Shown: positions 36,546 through 46,927, counted from the first letter of the stretch. The stretch: 64,000 nt of DNA from Pseudobutyrivibrio sp. OR37 (GCF_900113655.1 NZ_FOQF01000006.1:80447-144446), one strand, 5' to 3'. Program-made: numbers and translations. Notes: generated by a model not told the origin, from the letters alone.

Positions 36546-39109
36546 TGGACAATATTGGGGGCACTTTTAATAAAAATAAATACATAATTGACAATTTCGA
36601 AAGAGCTATGAATGAGGGCTGGATAGAAGTGTATTATCAGCCTATCATTCGAACCTCTAACGGTAGAGTTTGCGGTGAGGAAGCCTTGGTAAGATGGGAA
36701 GATCCACATTTTGGCACACTTAATCCTATCGATTTTGTTCCTGCCTTGGAGGCTATCAACGCTGTCCATAGGCTTGATTTGTATGTTTTGGAGGAAGCCC
36801 TCTCAAAGATGAACGAACAGCGTAGAAGAGGACTTTACGTTGTTCCTACATCTATAAATCTTTCTCAGGTGGATTTCTACGCCTGTGACATAGTAGAAGA
36901 AATTTCAAAACGCGTCGAAGATTCAGGTATTTCAAGACGTATGATAGCAATTGAAATATCTGAGATTTCTTTAAATATCAACAATGACATGATTATCAGC
37001 CAGGTGGAGCAGTTCAGAGATTTGGGCTTCCAGGTGTGGATGGATGATTATGGCAGCGGTGATTCTGTGCTACCTATCTTGCAAAAGGTTCACTTTGATT
37101 CATTAAAAATTAATATGTACTTCGTTCAGCAGATTCGCATTAGCGAGAGAGCACGAATCATTCTGACAGAGCTTGTAAGAATGGCTATGTCTCTAGGAAT
37201 GGAAACTGTTGTTGAGGGTGTAGAATTTCAAGAGCAGGTGGAGTTTTTGCAGGAAATCGGCTGCACAAAGCTCCAAGGCTTCCTATATTGTAAGCCTATT
37301 CCTAAGGCTGCGATTTTTGAAAGATATATAAAGGGCGTGGCTATTGGATTTGAAAATCCTGCCGAAACTTCTTACTATTCAGCTCTAGGAAGGGTTAATC
37401 TGTATGATATTTCCTTTGCGAGAGGAAGCTCAAAAGAACTAGCTGAATATTTTGATACCTTCCCACTTGTAATCATGGAAACAGATGGCAAAACTGTAAG
37501 AATTGTTCGTGGAAATAAATCCTTTAGGAAATATATGGTCCATAATTTCCCTATTTCAGATTTATCCGGCATATATGATTTTGATGACGAACATACTTCA
37601 GTTGGGGTTTACACAATGAGCTGTATTCGCAAGTGCGCCATGACTGGAAAGAGACAGATTATTGATGATAGACTGGAAGATGGTCGAATTGTACAAATGC
37701 TTATTCAACGAATTGCCGTTAATTCAGTGACAAAGCGGGCTGCAGTGGTTCTTGCAGTTTTGCAGGTAAACGAAAACCAGAATATAGCAGATTCCCTGAC
37801 TTATAACTATATAGCCCGTGCGCTGGCAGAAGATTACATCGATTTGTATTTTGTTAATATGGATACAGAAGAATATGTAGAATATAGCCCTGACGGTGTA
37901 AACAGGGATGTGGCTGTGGACACAAAGGGCGATGATTTCTTTAGAAGGGCTAGGAATCTGATAAAAAAGAGAATTTATTCTGAGGATGTGGATGTTATTC
38001 TTGAGTCCTTTACGAAGGAAAATATTAAAAGAAGCCTTGAGAACCAGGGCGTTTATAGTGTTACCTACAGGCTTATAATTAACGGCATACCTACCCATGT
38101 AAGTATGAAGATTGTTAAAGTGAGAACAGACAATAATCATATTTTGATAGGCGTAAGTAACGTTGATAAGCAGGCTCGTCAGCAGGAAATCATTGAAAAA
38201 GCAAAAGAAGAGCGTTTGATGTATTCTCGTGTAATGGCTCTTTCAGGAGATTACATTTGCTTTTACACTGTTGATCCTGAAACTGAACATTATGTATGCT
38301 TCACAGCTTCCGAAGGATTTAGAAGATTCGGTTTACCTGATGAGGGTGAAAACTTCTTTGCTACATCAGTAGAAAATGCTAAAATGATTGTTCATTCAAA
38401 TGATTATAAAGGATTTGCGCAGGTATTTAATAAAGAAAATGTTCTGCAGCATATTAAAGACAGAGGCATGTTTGTTTACAACTATAGATTTATGATTGAT
38501 GGCCAGATTAGACATGTTTCTGCCAAAGCCACATTAGTTCATGAATCTACAGGAGATAAGCTGATTGTTGGTATTATCGATATAGAAAATCAGGTATTGA
38601 TGGAGCAGGAGTATGCCGCAAATCTTTTAGAGGCCGAGGATAAAGCCTTAAAGGATCAGCTTACTGGCGTTAAAAACAAACGAGCTTATGTGGATGAGGA
38701 GGAGCATCTAAACATCCAAATAGGTGCCGGCATGGATCTAGCCTTTGCTATTGTTGTCTGCGATATTAATGGTTTGAAGCAGGTTAACGATTCCATGGGG
38801 CATGCAGCAGGCGATGCTTACATCAAGGAAGGCTGTGAGATTATTTGTGATGCCTTTGCACGAAGCCCAGTGTTTAGAGTGGGTGGCGATGAATTTGTAG
38901 CAGTGGTCAAGGGCAAGGATTACGAATACTTAGAAACCAGAATCGAAAAAATCGATAAAATAAATAAGAAGAATAAGAAAAATGGCAAGGTTACAATCGC
39001 TGTTGGTTATTCTCTCTATGAAAAAACTGATAAGTTCGCATCAGACGTTTTTGAGCGAGCAGATTCTCTCATGTACGCTAACAAAAAGAAGATGAAAGAA
39101 GAAAAATAA
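36545..39109 (+). CDS. EAL-PAS-GGDEF protein, c-di-GMP turnover
   Basis: 854 aa. The EAL phosphodiesterase domain comes first (EALVRW at residue 46; MDDYGSG; VVEGVEF), then a long sensory region with two PAS-like segments (about 290-650), then a GGDEF cyclase domain with intact GGDEF (residues 780-784). The order is the reverse of the common GGDEF-EAL layout. Both active sites look complete. No membrane span or signal peptide is seen. It overlaps the zinc-ribbon gene by one base, so it probably belongs to the same operon. Confidence 0.9.
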   Translation: MDNIGGTFNKNKYIIDNFERAMNEGWIEVYYQPIIRTSNGRVCGEEALVRWEDPHFGTLNPIDFVPALEAINAVHRLDLYVLEEALSKMNEQRRRGLYVVPTSINLSQVDFYACDIVEEISKRVEDSGISRRMIAIEISEISLNINNDMIISQVEQFRDLGFQVWMDDYGSGDSVLPILQKVHFDSLKINMYFVQQIRISERARIILTELVRMAMSLGMETVVEGVEFQEQVEFLQEIGCTKLQGFLYCKPIPKAAIFERYIKGVAIGFENPAETSYYSALGRVNLYDISFARGSSKELAEYFDTFPLVIMETDGKTVRIVRGNKSFRKYMVHNFPISDLSGIYDFDDEHTSVGVYTMSCIRKCAMTGKRQIIDDRLEDGRIVQMLIQRIAVNSVTKRAAVVLAVLQVNENQNIADSLTYNYIARALAEDYIDLYFVNMDTEEYVEYSPDGVNRDVAVDTKGDDFFRRARNLIKKRIYSEDVDVILESFTKENIKRSLENQGVYSVTYRLIINGIPTHVSMKIVKVRTDNNHILIGVSNVDKQARQQEIIEKAKEERLMYSRVMALSGDYICFYTVDPETEHYVCFTASEGFRRFGLPDEGENFFATSVENAKMIVHSNDYKGFAQVFNKENVLQHIKDRGMFVYNYRFMIDGQIRHVSAKATLVHESTGDKLIVGIIDIENQVLMEQEYAANLLEAEDKALKDQLTGVKNKRAYVDEEEHLNIQIGAGMDLAFAIVVCDINGLKQVNDSMGHAAGDAYIKEGCEIICDAFARSPVFRVGGDEFVAVVKGKDYEYLETRIEKIDKINKKNKKNGKVTIAVGYSLYEKTDKFASDVFERADSLMYANKKKMKEEK

Positions 39110-39124
39110 AAACGTTTAATGGGA

Positions 39125-39153
39125 TTGACAAAAGTTTAACAATGGACTAGTAT
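39125..39153 (+). promoter_or_regulatory. Promoter of the crotonase gene
   Basis: TTGACA (39125-39130), N17, TAGTAT (39148-39153); TATAAT begins 3 bp later as an alternative. Confidence 0.65.
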
Positions 39154-39200
39154 AATAAACATGAGAAATAGGGAATAAACCCTAAAAGAGGAGGATTACT

Positions 39201-40004
39201 ATGAGCGAATTTAACAACCTAAAGCTTGAAGTTGCTGATGAGATTGCAGTACTTACAATTTCACGTCCAGCAGCTCTTAACGCACTTAATTCAGAGACAC
39301 TTGATGAGCTTAACGTAGCTTTAACAGAAATCGAGGCAAGAGATGATGTTAAGGTTCTTATTCTTACAGGTGGTCCTGATAAGAAGGATAATGCATTCAA
39401 GTCATTTGTTGCTGGTGCAGACATCTCTGAGATGGTTAACTTCACAGCAGCTGAGGCTCGTGCATTTGGTATGAGAGCATCAGTTCCATTCTTTAAGCTT
39501 ATGAACATGAGACAGGTTACAATCGCTGCAGTTAATGGTTTCGCACTCGGCGGTGGATGCGAAATCGCTATGGCTTGTGATATCCGTATCGCTAGCGAAA
39601 ACGCTACATTTGGTCAGCCAGAGACAGGCCTTGGAATCATCCCAGGTTTCGGTGGCACACAGAGACTTGCTCGTCTTGTTGGTATGGGACGCGCTAAGGA
39701 GCTTATCTTCACATGCGATTCTATCGATGCTAACGAAGCATACAGAATCGGTCTTGTAAACAAGGTAGTTTCTACAGAAGAGCTTATGGCTACAGCAAAG
39801 GCTATGGCTGCAAAGATTGCTTCAAAGGGAAGCTATGCAGTATCTATCGCAAAGGCTGCAATCAACAACGGTTACGATATGGACATCAAGAACGCTGTTG
39901 AGATGGAAGCAAACCTTTTCGGTATCACATGCTCTACACATGATAAGGCAGAAGGTATGGGCGCATTCCTTGAGAGACGCGCAGCAAACCTTACAGATTT
40001 CTAA
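39201..40004 (+). CDS. crt: Short-chain enoyl-CoA hydratase (crotonase)
   Basis: 267-aa crotonase that hydrates crotonyl-CoA; in this kind of anaerobe it works in butyrate formation. Family motifs are intact: AGADISEM (CoA/oxyanion loop), GFALGGGCEIAMACDIRIAS and GQPETGLGIIPGFGGTQRL with the two catalytic-glutamate regions. The gene stands alone with a strong promoter and terminator, whereas crt usually sits with bcd-etf-hbd; those genes are not in the window. Codon bias suggests high expression. Confidence 0.9.
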   Translation: MSEFNNLKLEVADEIAVLTISRPAALNALNSETLDELNVALTEIEARDDVKVLILTGGPDKKDNAFKSFVAGADISEMVNFTAAEARAFGMRASVPFFKLMNMRQVTIAAVNGFALGGGCEIAMACDIRIASENATFGQPETGLGIIPGFGGTQRLARLVGMGRAKELIFTCDSIDANEAYRIGLVNKVVSTEELMATAKAMAAKIASKGSYAVSIAKAAINNGYDMDIKNAVEMEANLFGITCSTHDKAEGMGAFLERRAANLTDF

Positions 40005-40021
40005 AAGCGTATAGTCATTTG

Positions 40022-40052
40022 CCACCCAGTTATATTAGCTGGGTGGTTTTTT
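40022..40052 (+). terminator. Terminator of crt
   Basis: 8-bp perfect stem CCACCCAG / CTGGGTGG and a T6 tail. Confidence 0.88.
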
Positions 40053-40074
40053 ATTTAGCGACCTGCATAACCTT

Positions 40075-40166
40075 GGCAAGCGCGAGGAGGAAGGCCCCAT
40101 GTGGTTAAGGAGGGACCCTTTAGGGAGGTTCCCTTGACCGCAATGGGAGGTGGCCTCCGGGAGCAT
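40075..40166. repeat. Dispersed palindromic repeat, family A copy 1
   Basis: About 92 bp, GC-rich for this genome, folding into a long imperfect hairpin (GGTTAAGGAGGGACC pairs with GGTTCCCTTGACC). A copy at about 85% identity by eye lies at 44288-44381. No ORF; likely a REP or MITE-like element. Confidence 0.8.
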
Positions 40167-40266
40167 GAAAAACTAGGAAGGTCGCATCTATAGGGGGGTT
40201 GTAAAAAAGGCAGTAAACAGTTATCATAATTAAGATTAGGTTAATATTATTTTCAGTAGGTGATTT

Positions 40267-40869
40267 ATGAATAACGATTACATGTTTGAGGATGAAGATA
40301 ATCAGGAAACAAAGGATTACGAAGGTCCTCAGTATCAGCAAAATTTCAGTGAGACATATCAGCAGGAAGGCCAGTACAACGGCCCTAGATACAGCTACGT
40401 AGAGCCAGGCTATATACCACCAAAGGATGGCCTTGGAATGGCAGTGGTTTCAATGGTTCTTGGTATTATTTCACTTGTGTTCTTTTTAATGGGAATCAAC
40501 ATTATCGGTGCTATTATCGCCATAGTGTTAGGTATTGTTTATCTTGTAAAAAGCAGAAATCAGCTTGGAAGAGTATTTTCTATAGTAGGTATTGTTACAT
40601 CTGTTCTTGGTATTGTGTGCTGTATAGCCGCATGGTCTTTTATTTTTAGTAATATAGATGGTCTTGCAAACCTTGAAAATGATACAGAAGGTATGCAGGA
40701 ATGGTACGACTTCTACGGCTTGGATGGTCTTTACGATGATTTAGAGCCATATGAGGACGGAGATGAATATATTTATGAAGAACCAGACGGGGATGACTTG
40801 GACAGTCTTTTTGATGGTATAGTTGGCGATGACGAGCACCCTGAGGTGGATTTAGACGATACATTATAA
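40267..40869 (+). CDS. DUF4190-like membrane protein
   Basis: 200 aa. A Gln/Tyr/Asp-rich N-terminal tail precedes two membrane helices in the DUF4190 pattern (GLGMAVVSMVLGIISLV; RVFSIVGIVTSVLGIVCC). A strongly acidic C-terminal tail follows, with repeated Asp/Glu/Tyr. Function unknown. Confidence 0.7.
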   Translation: MNNDYMFEDEDNQETKDYEGPQYQQNFSETYQQEGQYNGPRYSYVEPGYIPPKDGLGMAVVSMVLGIISLVFFLMGINIIGAIIAIVLGIVYLVKSRNQLGRVFSIVGIVTSVLGIVCCIAAWSFIFSNIDGLANLENDTEGMQEWYDFYGLDGLYDDLEPYEDGDEYIYEEPDGDDLDSLFDGIVGDDEHPEVDLDDTL

Positions 40870-40882
40870 TTTTGGTTAAATG

Positions 40883-40902
40883 TGCCGACTTTGGCATTTT
40901 TT
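40883..40902 (+). terminator. Short terminator before ileS
   Basis: Stem TGCC / GGCA with T6; weak stem. Confidence 0.4.
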
Positions 40903-40963
40903 AATAGTAAGAGAAGGGATATCTGACGAGAAAGGATATCCTCATAGAAAGGAATTACTTAAT

Positions 40964-43900
40964 ATGTACAACAAAGTAGACGCTAGCCTGAACTTCGTAG
41001 AAAGGGAGAAGCAGGTATTGAAGTTCTGGGAAGAAAATGACATCTTCCAGAAGTCAATGGATTCAAGAAAAGAGGGAGAGACTTACACATTTTACGATGG
41101 CCCTCCAACAGCAAACGGTAAGCCACACATCGGTCACGTAGAGACACGTGCCATCAAGGACATGATTCCTAGATTCCAGACAATGAAGGGCAAATTTGTT
41201 CCTAGAAAAGCTGGTTGGGATACTCATGGTCTTCCAGTAGAGCTTGAGGTTGAAAAGCTTCTTGGTCTTAACGGAAAAGAGCAGATTGAAGAATACGGTA
41301 TGGAGCCTTTCATTAAGCAATGTAAGGAATCTGTATGGAAATACAAAGGTATGTGGGAGGATTTCTCTGGAACTGTAGGTTTCTGGGCTGACATGGATAA
41401 TCCTTACATCACATACGACAACAACTTTATTGAGTCTGAGTGGTGGGCACTTAAGACTATCTGGGACAAGAAGCTCCTTTACAAGGGATTCAAAATCGTT
41501 CCATATTGCCCACGTTGTGGTACACCTCTTTCAGCACAGGAGGTTGCACAGGGATATAAGACAGTTAAAGAGCGTTCAGCAGTTGTTCGTTTTAAAATCA
41601 AGGGTGAGGAGGCTTACTTCCTTGCATGGACAACAACACCATGGACACTTCCATCAAACCTTGCACTTTGCGTAAATCCAGATGAGACTTACATCAAGGT
41701 TAAGGCAGCTGATGGCTACACATACATCCTTGCAGAGGCACTTGCAGATAAGGTGCTTTCAAAGGTTGCTACAGAAGAAGGCGTTAAGCCTTACGAAGTA
41801 CTTGAAACATACAAGGGTACAGATTTAGAGTACAAGGAATACGAGCCACTCTTTGAGTGCGCAGGCGTTGCAGCTGAAAAGCAGCACAAGAAGGCTCACT
41901 TTGTTACATGTGACTCATACGTTACTATGTCAGATGGTACTGGTATCGTACATATCGCTCCTGCATTTGGTGAGGACGATGCTAAGGTTGGCCGTAAGTA
42001 CGACCTTCCATTCGTTCAGTTCGTAGACGGCAAGGGTGAAATGACAGAGGAGACTCCTTATGCAGGTCTCTTTGTTAAGAAGGCAGACCCAGAGGTTCTT
42101 AAGGACCTTGATAAGGAAGGCAAGCTTTTCGATGCTCCTAAGTTCGAGCACGAATATCCACATTGCTGGAGATGCGACACTCCACTTATCTACTACGCTA
42201 GAGAATCATGGTTCATCAAGATGACAGAGGTTAAGGATGACCTGATTAGAAATAACAATACAGTTAACTGGATTCCTGAAAACATTGGTAAGGGACGTTT
42301 CGGTGATTGGCTTGAGAACGTTCAGGACTGGGGTATTTCTCGTAACCGTTATTGGGGAACTCCACTTAACATTTGGGAATGTGCAGATTGCGGTAAGCAG
42401 ATTTCTATCGGTAGCCGTAAGGAGCTTGCAGAGCTTTCAGGCAGACCTGAAGCAGAAACTATCGAGCTTCACCGTCCATACATCGATGAGGTTACATGCA
42501 CATGTCCAGAATGTAAGGGCACAATGAAGCGTGTACCAGAGGTTATTGACTGCTGGTTCGATTCAGGTGCTATGCCATTTGCTCAGCATCATTATCCATT
42601 CGAAAATAAGGAAGTATTTGAGCAGCAGTTCCCTGCTAAGTTCATTTCAGAGGCTGTTGACCAGACTCGTGGATGGTTCTACTCACTTATGGCAGAATCT
42701 ACACTTCTTTTCAACAAGGCTCCTTATGAGAACGTTATCGTATTAGGTCACGTTCAGGATGAGAATGGTCAGAAGATGTCTAAGTCTAAGGGCAACGCTG
42801 TTGATCCATTCGACGCACTTGAGAAGATGGGCGCAGATGCTATCAGATGGTACTTCTACACATCTTCAGCACCATGGATTCCAAAGAGATTTGGTGAGAA
42901 CGCAGTTATGGAAGGCCAGAGAAAGTTCCTTGGAACTCTTTGGAATACATACGCTTTCTATATTTTATATGCAAATATCGACGAGTTTGATCCTACAAAG
43001 TATGAGCTTGATTTCAGCAAGCTTGCAGTTATGGATAAGTGGATTCTTTCACGTCTTAATTCAAGCATTAAGGCAGTTGATGATAATCTTTCAAACTACA
43101 AGATTCCTGAAGCAGCACGTGCTTTAGATGAGTTCGTAGATGATATGTCAAACTGGTACGTACGTCGTTGCCGTGACAGATTCTGGGCAAAGGGAATGGA
43201 GCAGGATAAGATTAATGCTTACATGACTCTTTACACATGCCTTAAGGATATCTCACTTGCAGCAGCACCTATGATTCCTTTCATGACAGAGGAAATCTAC
43301 CAGAACATGGTTCGCTCAGTAGATAAGACAGCTCCAGAGTCAATCCATCTTTGTGACTTCCCAGTTGTTAATGAAGCATTCATTGACAAGAAGCTTGAGG
43401 AAGATATGGATGAGCTCCTTAAGATTGTAGTTCACGGACGTGCTTGCCGTAACACAGCACAGATTAAAAATAGACAGCCAATCGGCCAGATGTACATCAA
43501 GGCTGAGCATGAGCTTGATGAAATGTACGTTTCAATCATCGAGGATGAGCTTAACGTTAAGAAGGCTACCTTCACAGATGATGTATCTTCATTCACATCA
43601 TACTCATTCAAGCCACAGCTTCGTACAGTAGGACCTAAGTACGGTAAGTTCCTTGGCGGTATCCAGAAGGCTCTTGCATCACTTGATGGCAACGCAGCTT
43701 ATGCAGAACTTAAGGCAAATGGGGTATTAAGATTGCCAGAGGTTGATGCATCTATCGAGCTTGCAGAGGAAGACTTACTTATCTCTATGGCTCAGACAGA
43801 AGGCTTCGTAGCAGATGGAGACAACTACGTAACAGTAGTTCTCGATACAAATCTTTCAGAAGAGCTTCTTGAGGAAGGCTTCGTAAGAGAAATCGTTTCA

Positions 43901-44122
43901 AAGATTCAGACAATGCGTAAGGAAGCAGATTTCGAGGTTATGGACCGCATCACAGTAGCGTATGCCGGAACACCAAAGGCTAACGAAATCTTCGCCAAGA
44001 ATAAGGACATCATCGCAGGTGAAGTTCTCGCAGATTCTATCGAAGAAGGCACAGAAGGCGCCCACGTAAAAGAGTGGAACATCAACGGCGAGAAGGTAAC
44101 ACTTGCTGTAACACGCCGTTAG
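40964..44122 (+). CDS. ileS: Isoleucyl-tRNA synthetase
   Basis: 1052 aa with start at the ATG after GAAAGGAATT; the in-frame ATG at 40880 is in the 5' region. Class I signatures HIGH (GKPHIGHVETRA) and KMSKS (GQKMSKSKGN) are present, with the editing domain (LAWTTTPWTLPSNLAL) between them. It charges tRNA-Ile. The sequence (AENIGKGRFGDWLENVQDWGISRNRYWGTPLNIW-type core) fits the eukaryotic-like/IleS2-like length class. A hairpin of GATATC arms sits in the leader (about 40917-40942), but I see no T-box. Confidence 0.95.
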   Translation: MYNKVDASLNFVEREKQVLKFWEENDIFQKSMDSRKEGETYTFYDGPPTANGKPHIGHVETRAIKDMIPRFQTMKGKFVPRKAGWDTHGLPVELEVEKLLGLNGKEQIEEYGMEPFIKQCKESVWKYKGMWEDFSGTVGFWADMDNPYITYDNNFIESEWWALKTIWDKKLLYKGFKIVPYCPRCGTPLSAQEVAQGYKTVKERSAVVRFKIKGEEAYFLAWTTTPWTLPSNLALCVNPDETYIKVKAADGYTYILAEALADKVLSKVATEEGVKPYEVLETYKGTDLEYKEYEPLFECAGVAAEKQHKKAHFVTCDSYVTMSDGTGIVHIAPAFGEDDAKVGRKYDLPFVQFVDGKGEMTEETPYAGLFVKKADPEVLKDLDKEGKLFDAPKFEHEYPHCWRCDTPLIYYARESWFIKMTEVKDDLIRNNNTVNWIPENIGKGRFGDWLENVQDWGISRNRYWGTPLNIWECADCGKQISIGSRKELAELSGRPEAETIELHRPYIDEVTCTCPECKGTMKRVPEVIDCWFDSGAMPFAQHHYPFENKEVFEQQFPAKFISEAVDQTRGWFYSLMAESTLLFNKAPYENVIVLGHVQDENGQKMSKSKGNAVDPFDALEKMGADAIRWYFYTSSAPWIPKRFGENAVMEGQRKFLGTLWNTYAFYILYANIDEFDPTKYELDFSKLAVMDKWILSRLNSSIKAVDDNLSNYKIPEAARALDEFVDDMSNWYVRRCRDRFWAKGMEQDKINAYMTLYTCLKDISLAAAPMIPFMTEEIYQNMVRSVDKTAPESIHLCDFPVVNEAFIDKKLEEDMDELLKIVVHGRACRNTAQIKNRQPIGQMYIKAEHELDEMYVSIIEDELNVKKATFTDDVSSFTSYSFKPQLRTVGPKYGKFLGGIQKALASLDGNAAYAELKANGVLRLPEVDASIELAEEDLLISMAQTEGFVADGDNYVTVVLDTNLSEELLEEGFVREIVSKIQTMRKEADFEVMDRITVAYAGTPKANEIFAKNKDIIAGEVLADSIEEGTEGAHVKEWNINGEKVTLAVTRR

Positions 44123-44148
44123 GTTGTGGCTAGCCACTAGGTTATGGC

Positions 44149-44236
44149 TCGCCTGTTACGCACACAAGGATAATATTTCTACGCTCAGCTTAGAATGCTT
44201 CGCTTAAGAAACATTTTCCTTGTGCACTACAGGCTA
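44149..44236. repeat. Dispersed palindromic repeat, family B copy 1
   Basis: Left arm CTCGCCTGTTACGC...AAGGATAATATTT and right arm AAACATTTTCC...ACTACAGGCTA are inverted relatives. The same arm sequence occurs in the element at 50286-50454. No coding potential. Confidence 0.7.
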
Positions 44237-44287
44237 TTCTTACTACATTAGAGGCAATTCGTAGACTAGTATAAGCTGTTCTCATCG

Positions 44288-44381
44288 TTGGCGAGCGCGA
44301 GCAGGAGGGCCCCATGTAGTTAAGGAGGGACCCCGAAGGGGAGGTTCCCTTGACTGCAATGGGAGGTGGCCTGCGGGAGCA
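44288..44381. repeat. Dispersed palindromic repeat, family A copy 2
   Basis: Second copy of the 40075-40166 element, same long hairpin with compensatory-looking changes in the loop. It and the family B element fill most of the 327-bp gap between ileS and the phosphorylase gene. Confidence 0.8.
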
Positions 44382-44449
44382 CGGAGTACTTCAATCAGCT
44401 TATACGTCAGTTTTACGAACGCATACAAAATTAGGAGGGGTTTTGAGGT

Positions 44450-46906
44450 ATGAAGAGACAGATGCCAAGTACTAAGGAGATTGAGCGCGAGATTATTAAT
44501 CGTGTGAAAATCATGTTTAGAAAGGATTTTGATGAGGCTACCGAGGAAGAGATTTACAGGGCTTGCTCTGAAGTTGTTAACGAGGTAGTCATCGATAACT
44601 GGTTGAACACTCAAAAAGAGTTCAACAAGCAGGATCCTAAGTGCGTGTATTACATGTCCATGGAGTTCTTAATTGGTAGACTTCTAGGAAATAACATGAT
44701 TAATATGCGTGGCTACACCGAGGTCATGGATGCCCTGGATGAATTGGGCGTTGATATCAACGCAATTGAAGACCAGGAGCCTGATCCAGCCCTGGGAAAT
44801 GGTGGCTTGGGCCGTCTTGCAGCATGCTTCTTGGATTCTCTTGCAACTTTGCAGTATCCAGCTTATGGCTGCGGTATTAGATACCACTATGGTATGTTCA
44901 AGCAAAAGATTGTAGATGGATATCAGGAAGAGGTACCAGATAACTGGCTTCAGACTCGCTACCCATTTGAATTGGAGCGCCCTGAGTATGAGTACGAGGT
45001 AAAATTTGGCGGTTGGGTTCGCTATGAGAATCAGCCAGATGGCACTACGAAATATATTCACGAGGGCTACAATTCAGTAATTGCCACACCTTATGATATG
45101 CCTGTTACAGGCTTTGATAATGGTATGGTTAATACCCTTATGATTTGGGACGCCAAGCCAAAGGAGGTCTTTAGATTAGATTCCTTTGAGCGTGGTGATT
45201 ATAATAAGGCAGTTGAGGATATGAACCTTGCTCGTAATCTGACAGAGGTTTTGTATCCTAATGATAATCATATTCAAGGTAAGGAATTGCGCTTGAAGCA
45301 GCAGTATTTCTTTGTTTCTGCATCCCTTCAGCGTGCACTTGATAAGTATTTCCGTCATCACAATGATATTAAGAGACTTCCAGAAAAGGTGGTCTTCCAG
45401 ATGAACGATACTCATCCAACACTTACAGTTGCAGAACTTATGCGTCTTCTTATGGATGAGCATGGTCTTGGCTGGGATGATGCTTGGAATATTACAACAC
45501 ATTGTGTGGCTTATACTAACCATACAATTATGTCCGAGGCTCTTGAAAAATGGCCACAGGATATATTCAAGAATCTGCTTCCTCGTATCTACATGATAGT
45601 TGAGGAGATTAACCGTAGATTCTGTGAGGATATTAGAGCCAAGTTCCCTGGTGATGATGCAAGAGTCAATCGTATGGCTATTCTTGCTGATGGTCAGGTC
45701 AAGATGGCTCACATGGCGATTGCTGCCGGCTTCTCAGTAAACGGCGTTGCCGCTCTTCACACAGAGATTTTGAAGAATGTTTCGCTTCATGATTTCTACG
45801 AGATGTATCCTGAGAAGTTTAATAATAAGACTAACGGTATTACTCAAAGACGTTTCCTCATGCATGGAAACTATAAGCTTTCAGATTGGGTAATTTCAAA
45901 GATTGGTCGTGGTTGGATTACAGATCTTTCTCAGATGCAGAAGCTTGAAAGATATGTTGATGATAAGCGCTCTATTGATGAGTTTATTGCTATCAAGCAT
46001 GAAAATAAGAGACGTCTTGCCAAGTATATCTTTGATCATAATGGCATCGAGGTTGATGCAGATTCAATCTTTGATGTTCAGGTTAAGAGATTGCATGAGT
46101 ATAAGAGACAGCTGCTTAATATCCTTCATGTAATGTATTTGTATAATCAGATTAAGGAAAATCCAGAGATGGATTTCTATCCTACCACCTTTATATTTGG
46201 TGCAAAGGCATCAGCAGGCTATGAGAATGCAAAGCTTATCATTAAGCTTATTAATAACGTATCAGCTGTAATCAATAATGATAAATCAATTGATGGCAAG
46301 CTGAAGGTAGTCTTCATCGAGGATTACAGGGTTTCTAATGCTGAATGGATTTTCGCTGCAGCTGATGTTTCAGAACAGATTTCTACCGCTTCAAAGGAAG
46401 CATCTGGTACAGGTAACATGAAGTTTATGCTTAATGGTGCTGTCACAATTGGTACTATGGATGGTGCTAATGTGGAGATGTATCAGGAGCTTGGTGGAAA
46501 GAACATCTTTATTTTCGGTATGAGCTCTGACGAGGTCATTACCCACGAAAAGAACAATGATTACAATCCTGTAGATGTGATGAATAATGACTATCGTATT
46601 CAGAAGGTATTGCAGCAGCTTGTTAATGGCTATTACAGTATTGATAATCCTGAGCTGTTTAGACCTTTGTACAATTCATTACTTAATACTCAATGTACAG
46701 CAAAGGCTGATACATACTTTGTATTAAAGGATTTTGCATCTTACTGTGAGGCTCATGAAAAGATTCAGGAGGCTTACAAGGATAGATTTAAATGGGGACA
46801 GATGGCACTTGAAAATGTTGCACATGTTGGAAAGTTCTCATCTGATAGAACCATTCAGGAATATGTAGACGACATTTGGCATTTGGACAAGCTTGAATTA
46901 CACTAA
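44450..46906 (+). CDS. Glycogen/maltodextrin phosphorylase
   Basis: 818-aa GT35 phosphorylase releasing glucose-1-phosphate from alpha-1,4-glucans. PLP lysine in EASGTGNMKFMLNGA; substrate-site segments GNGGLGRLAACFLDS and FQMNDTHPTL are intact. RBS GGAGG. It complements the GH13 and GH31 enzymes in degrading stored or imported glucans. The name glgP or malP cannot be separated by sequence alone. Confidence 0.94.
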   Translation: MKRQMPSTKEIEREIINRVKIMFRKDFDEATEEEIYRACSEVVNEVVIDNWLNTQKEFNKQDPKCVYYMSMEFLIGRLLGNNMINMRGYTEVMDALDELGVDINAIEDQEPDPALGNGGLGRLAACFLDSLATLQYPAYGCGIRYHYGMFKQKIVDGYQEEVPDNWLQTRYPFELERPEYEYEVKFGGWVRYENQPDGTTKYIHEGYNSVIATPYDMPVTGFDNGMVNTLMIWDAKPKEVFRLDSFERGDYNKAVEDMNLARNLTEVLYPNDNHIQGKELRLKQQYFFVSASLQRALDKYFRHHNDIKRLPEKVVFQMNDTHPTLTVAELMRLLMDEHGLGWDDAWNITTHCVAYTNHTIMSEALEKWPQDIFKNLLPRIYMIVEEINRRFCEDIRAKFPGDDARVNRMAILADGQVKMAHMAIAAGFSVNGVAALHTEILKNVSLHDFYEMYPEKFNNKTNGITQRRFLMHGNYKLSDWVISKIGRGWITDLSQMQKLERYVDDKRSIDEFIAIKHENKRRLAKYIFDHNGIEVDADSIFDVQVKRLHEYKRQLLNILHVMYLYNQIKENPEMDFYPTTFIFGAKASAGYENAKLIIKLINNVSAVINNDKSIDGKLKVVFIEDYRVSNAEWIFAAADVSEQISTASKEASGTGNMKFMLNGAVTIGTMDGANVEMYQELGGKNIFIFGMSSDEVITHEKNNDYNPVDVMNNDYRIQKVLQQLVNGYYSIDNPELFRPLYNSLLNTQCTAKADTYFVLKDFASYCEAHEKIQEAYKDRFKWGQMALENVAHVGKFSSDRTIQEYVDDIWHLDKLELH

Positions 46907-46927
46907 ATGCCTAGTAAGGAAATTGAT

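Noticed and set aside
40870..40963. T-box leader before ileS
   Set aside because: Leader too short, no T-box consensus seen; only a small GATATC hairpin.
45176..45712. 178-aa minus-strand ORF within the phosphorylase gene
   Set aside because: Antisense shadow with no RBS or domain.
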